This document shows positions 61,424 through 64,000 of a stretch of 64,000 bases of DNA, in pieces. This DNA comes from Ketobacter sp. MCCC 1A13808 (lineage in GTDB: Bacteria > Pseudomonadota > Gammaproteobacteria > Pseudomonadales > Ketobacteraceae), in contig NZ_VRKW01000009.1 in the NCBI RefSeq assembly GCF_009746715.1, forward strand, positions 1 to 64,000, given 5' to 3'. The notes beneath the pieces are model-generated. The model had not been told where the DNA came from. It saw only the letters and a program-made list of their open reading frames with translations, and ran no database searches. Made by a program: the position numbers and the translations under genes. Within the stretch, counting starts at the first letter, position 1. Every line of letters starts with the position of its first letter.

Positions 61424-61900
61424 ATGACTGCAGCCGATCACAGTCCACCTGTAACCATCACCGTTCTGGCGTTTGATTTCGGCACCCAAAAAATCGGCGT
61501 GGCCGTGGGTCAAAGCCTGACCCAAACCGCCACGCCCCTCACCGAGCTAAGCGCTCGCGAGGGTCAGCCGGACTGGAACCAGGTGGCCAGCCTGATTGAT
61601 GAATGGCAGCCGCAGATATTCGTCGTGGGCGTACCGGTGAATATGGACGGCAGTGAATTTGACCTGACCCTGCGTGCGCGCAAGTTCGGACAACGATTAC
61701 ATGGCCGTTTCGGCAAACCCTGGCATGAAATGGACGAACGCCTGACCTCTTTCGAAGCCCGAGAGAAAAGCCAGATTCACCATAAACGCAGCGCTGGCCG
61801 CAGCAGTAAAACCGCCTTGGTTGACAGCGTGGCCGCCAGCCTGATCCTGCAATCCTGGTTTGCAGAACGCTGGCCTACGCTCGCTAACCGTTCGCATTAA
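61424..61900 (+). CDS. ruvX: RNase H-fold nuclease RuvX (YqgF)
   Basis: The 158-residue protein has the YqgF resolvase-like fold. VLAFDFGTQKIGVAVGQSLT supplies the first catalytic Asp. FVVGVPVNMDGSEFDLTLRA and HEMDERLTSFEAREKSQIHH supply the middle acidic residue, and ALVDSVAASLILQSWF the last. Family members act in 16S rRNA 5'-end maturation or as Holliday-junction resolvase-like nucleases. It sits between yqgE and pyrR; pyrR begins 13 bases after it. Confidence 0.95.
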   Translation: MTAADHSPPVTITVLAFDFGTQKIGVAVGQSLTQTATPLTELSAREGQPDWNQVASLIDEWQPQIFVVGVPVNMDGSEFDLTLRARKFGQRLHGRFGKPWHEMDERLTSFEAREKSQIHHKRSAGRSSKTALVDSVAASLILQSWFAERWPTLANRSH

Positions 61901-61913
61901 GGAAGTGAAGCCA

Positions 61914-62420
61914 ATGAACATACCCGAAGTGGCGCCCCTGCTGAATAAGATGGCGCAGGACATTCAAGATAAAATCATCAGCCGCCTAGCGGAACAGCCT
62001 GCCATGATCGGCATCCATACCGGTGGCGCCTGGCTGGCGGAGTATTTACACAAAGCACTCGATTTGCAGCAACCCCTGGGCCTCATGGACATCTCGTTCT
62101 ATCGGGATGATTTTCAGGGCAAAGGCCTGCACCCCCAGGTGAAACCTTCCAACCTGCCCTTTCATGTCGAAGACCAGCATATAATACTGGTGGACGACGT
62201 CATTATGAGCGGGCGTACAATTCGTGCGGCGCTCAACGAACTGTTCGATTACGGGCGCCCTGCCGCCGTGTCATTGGTTACCCTGGTGGATTTGCCGCGC
62301 CGCGAATTGCCTTTTCAGCCGGATGTTGTGGGAATAAGCATGGATTTAGCACCCGAACAAAGGATAAAATTGGGCGGCCCCGAGCCCCTGACGTTAACGT
62401 TACTCGAACCCAAAGCATGA
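61914..62420 (+). CDS. pyrR: PyrR pyrimidine regulator / uracil phosphoribosyltransferase
   Basis: From ATG 61914 (AAGGAAG upstream) the protein has 168 residues. It is a type I phosphoribosyltransferase with the PRPP loop [18 protein letters not shown] and the substrate strand [38 protein letters not shown]-like sequence ([12 protein letters not shown]) marks the PyrR family. In Pseudomonas-type bacteria PyrR regulates pyr genes, possibly through protein contacts rather than the classic RNA attenuation of Bacillus. It overlaps pyrB by four bases. Confidence 0.93.
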   Translation: MNIPEVAPLLNKMAQDIQDKIISRLAEQPAMIGIHTGGAWLAEYLHKALDLQQPLGLMDISFYRDDFQGKGLHPQVKPSNLPFHVEDQHIILVDDVIMSGRTIRAALNELFDYGRPAAVSLVTLVDLPRRELPFQPDVVGISMDLAPEQRIKLGGPEPLTLTLLEPKA

Positions 62421-63442
62421 ATGTAAATACACCACCCCATAAATTGCAGCTGAACCAACAAGGTCAATTGCAACATTTTCTCACGACTGAAGGTTTGAGC
62501 ACCGAACTGCTTACCGAAATTCTGGACACAGCGGAATCCTTTGTCAGTGTCGGCAAACAGGCTGTAAAAAAAGTGCCTTTGCTGCGCGGCAAAACCGTGG
62601 TGAACCTATTCTTTGAAGCCAGCACCCGTACCCGCACCACCTTTGAACTGGCAGCCAAGCGCCTTTCAGCGGACGTTCTCAATATCGATATAAGCACCTC
62701 TGCCACCTCCAAAGGGGAATCCCTGATGGATATGTTGTGGAATCTCGAAGCCATGGACAGCGACATGTTTGTGGTACGGCATCAGGCCAGTGGCGCGCCT
62801 CACTTTATCGCGGAATTTGTCTGCCCGAATGTTGCCGTGATTAATGCCGGTGACGGGCGCCATGCGCATCCCACCCAAGCGATGCTCGATATGTACACCA
62901 TCCGCCGCCACAAAGGCGACTTTAGCCAGCTTAACGTGGCTATTGTTGGCGATGTACTGCACTCGCGGGTGGCCCGTTCACAAATTCATGCCCTGCGTGG
63001 ACTAAACGTAGGCGAAGTCCGGGTGATTGGACCAAAAACCCTGATCCCCGCTGACTTTGAAAACATGGGCGCTAAGATTTACTACGATATGGCCAAAGGC
63101 CTGAAAGATGTGGATGTGGTTATTATGCTGCGCCTGCAAAAGGAACGCATGCAGTCTGCACTGCTGCCCAGTGAATCAGAATTCTACCGTTTATACGGTT
63201 TGACTCAGGAAAAACTGGCCTTTGCCAGACCCGATGCGATTGTTATGCATCCGGGCCCGATTAATCGCGGCGTCGAGATTGAATCGGCGGTAGCCGACAG
63301 TCCGCGCTCCGTCATACTACAACAGGTCAACTACGGTATTGCCGTTAGAATGGCAGTGCTGTCTATGGCCATGAGCGGTCAGACCGAAGCTTATAATTTA
63401 GCGAACCAGTCCCAAGATCCAAACCGAGAAGAGAACCAATGA
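62417..63442 (+). CDS. pyrB: Aspartate carbamoyltransferase catalytic chain
   Basis: The 341-residue protein catalyses the first committed step of pyrimidine synthesis. The carbamoyl-phosphate loop is [20 protein letters not shown], followed by the [20 protein letters not shown] loop. [20 protein letters not shown] and [16 protein letters not shown] form the aspartate site. It is of the Pseudomonas class, which is longer than the E. coli chain (about 310) and forms a complex with an inactive dihydroorotase-like subunit. That subunit gene overlaps its end by four bases (ATGA). No pyrI is present. Confidence 0.97.
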   Translation: MNVNTPPHKLQLNQQGQLQHFLTTEGLSTELLTEILDTAESFVSVGKQAVKKVPLLRGKTVVNLFFEASTRTRTTFELAAKRLSADVLNIDISTSATSKGESLMDMLWNLEAMDSDMFVVRHQASGAPHFIAEFVCPNVAVINAGDGRHAHPTQAMLDMYTIRRHKGDFSQLNVAIVGDVLHSRVARSQIHALRGLNVGEVRVIGPKTLIPADFENMGAKIYYDMAKGLKDVDVVIMLRLQKERMQSALLPSESEFYRLYGLTQEKLAFARPDAIVMHPGPINRGVEIESAVADSPRSVILQQVNYGIAVRMAVLSMAMSGQTEAYNLANQSQDPNREENQ

Positions 63443-64000
63443 CGGAGTCTGCCCACCCCCACTTCAAACAACGCATTGTTATCAAAGGCGGCCGGGTAAT
63501 AGATCCGCATCAGATATTGGATAAAGTGGCGGATATTTATATTGCGGATGGGGTTATAGCAGGTATCGATAGCGCACCGCAGGGTTTCAAAGCCGATCTT
63601 GAACTGGACGCACGAGGCCAACTGGTGATCCCGGGAGCAGTGGACTTATGTGCCCGGATTCGGGAGCCGGGACAAAGCCAGAAAGGTTCCATCTATAGCG
63701 AAACCCTCGCGGCGGCGGCAGCCGGCATCACGCATTTATGCTGCCCTCCGGATACGAATCCGGCCATTGATACCCGTGCCGTTGCTTCGCTGATACAGGA
63801 ACGCGCCCACCAATCCGGTTATACCAACGTGCTGCCCATCGGGGCGCTGACGAAAGGGCTGGAAGGCCAGCAACTTTCCGAAATGCATTCCCTGCGCGAA
63901 GCCGGTTGTATCGGTGTTTCACAATTGCGCTATCCAGTGAAGGATACACAGGTGTTGTTGCGTTGCCTGGAATACGCCAGCACTTTTGATCTGATTGTTT
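63439..64000 (+). CDS. pyrX: Inactive dihydroorotase-like subunit PyrC' (partial, runs off the window)
   Basis: The visible 187 residues start [20 protein letters not shown] and follow the amidohydrolase fold. At the metal site, where active dihydroorotases have HxHxRxPG, this protein reads [10 protein letters not shown], so both histidines are missing. [20 protein letters not shown] follows, the normal next motif. It therefore fits PyrC', the non-catalytic partner needed to assemble PyrB dodecamers in Pseudomonas. It overlaps pyrB in ATGA. The C-terminal part lies outside the window. Confidence 0.9.
   Translation, partial: MTESAHPHFKQRIVIKGGRVIDPHQILDKVADIYIADGVIAGIDSAPQGFKADLELDARGQLVIPGAVDLCARIREPGQSQKGSIYSETLAAAAAGITHLCCPPDTNPAIDTRAVASLIQERAHQSGYTNVLPIGALTKGLEGQQLSEMHSLREAGCIGVSQLRYPVKDTQVLLRCLEYASTFDLIV

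Overview
This window comes from the chromosome of a gammaproteobacterium related to the Pseudomonas / Alcanivorax / Ketobacter type of lineage. The best evidence is the right-hand 20 kb. There, bioA, rsmE, chpC-chpB-chpA-pilK-pilJ-pilI-pilH-pilG, gshB, tonB, yqgE, ruvX, pyrR, pyrB and the pyrC-like gene follow the order of the Pseudomonas aeruginosa Pil-Chp neighbourhood. I see no tRNA, rRNA, CRISPR array, insertion sequence or complete prophage.

Layout. (1) 1-5.0 kb is an AT-richer accessory region. A minus-strand set of genes looks like a small RiPP (ribosomally made, modified peptide) cluster: a 45-residue precursor candidate (4463-4600), an HExxH peptide-hydroxylase-like enzyme, a SAM methyltransferase, a fused membrane/ATPase exporter with STGQ and DEW motifs, and a PAS-LuxR regulator. 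(2) 5.0-8.2 kb holds an orphan type VI secretion VgrG carrying a C-terminal toxin domain, followed by a small putative immunity gene. (3) 8.3-20.3 kb holds housekeeping and environmental-response genes: recQ, an MBL-fold hydrolase, an ECF42-type sigma factor with its DGPF partner, a single-domain response regulator, a Baeyer-Villiger-like monooxygenase with an SRPBCC partner and divergent AraC regulator, a Na/Pi transporter and a gamma-glutamylcyclotransferase-like protein.

(4) 20.3-24.8 kb is the S-adenosylmethionine cycle: sahR-metK-ahcY-metF, headed by a perfect 26-bp palindrome that is the likely SahR operator. (5) 24.8-34.9 kb is a cobalamin corrin-ring operon (cobB, cbiD, cobK, cobH, cobL, cobI, cbiG, cobJ, cobM, cbiX) behind a cobalamin riboswitch. 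Its genes are mostly translationally coupled by short overlaps. The corrin methyltransferases consume the SAM that the preceding operon makes and recycles. (6) 34.8-40 kb is a three-gene phosphorelay: a histidine kinase, a CheY-like regulator and a REC-PAS-PAS-GGDEF-EAL protein. (7) 40.2-45.7 kb holds an NADP oxidoreductase with a clear terminator, bioA, a phosphomannomutase, a small membrane protein and rsmE.

(8) 45.7-58.6 kb is the complete Pil-Chp chemosensory operon for type IV pilus and surface responses, centred on a 2220-residue multi-Hpt ChpA. (9) 58.9-64 kb, divergent from it, is gshB-tonB-yqgE-ruvX-pyrR-pyrB-pyrC'. The last gene runs off the window and lacks the catalytic His-x-His of dihydroorotase.

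The most unusual system is the 0.66-4.75 kb RiPP-like cluster, whose precursor gene is short and easily missed. All functional assignments rest on reading motifs by eye; no database search was possible.
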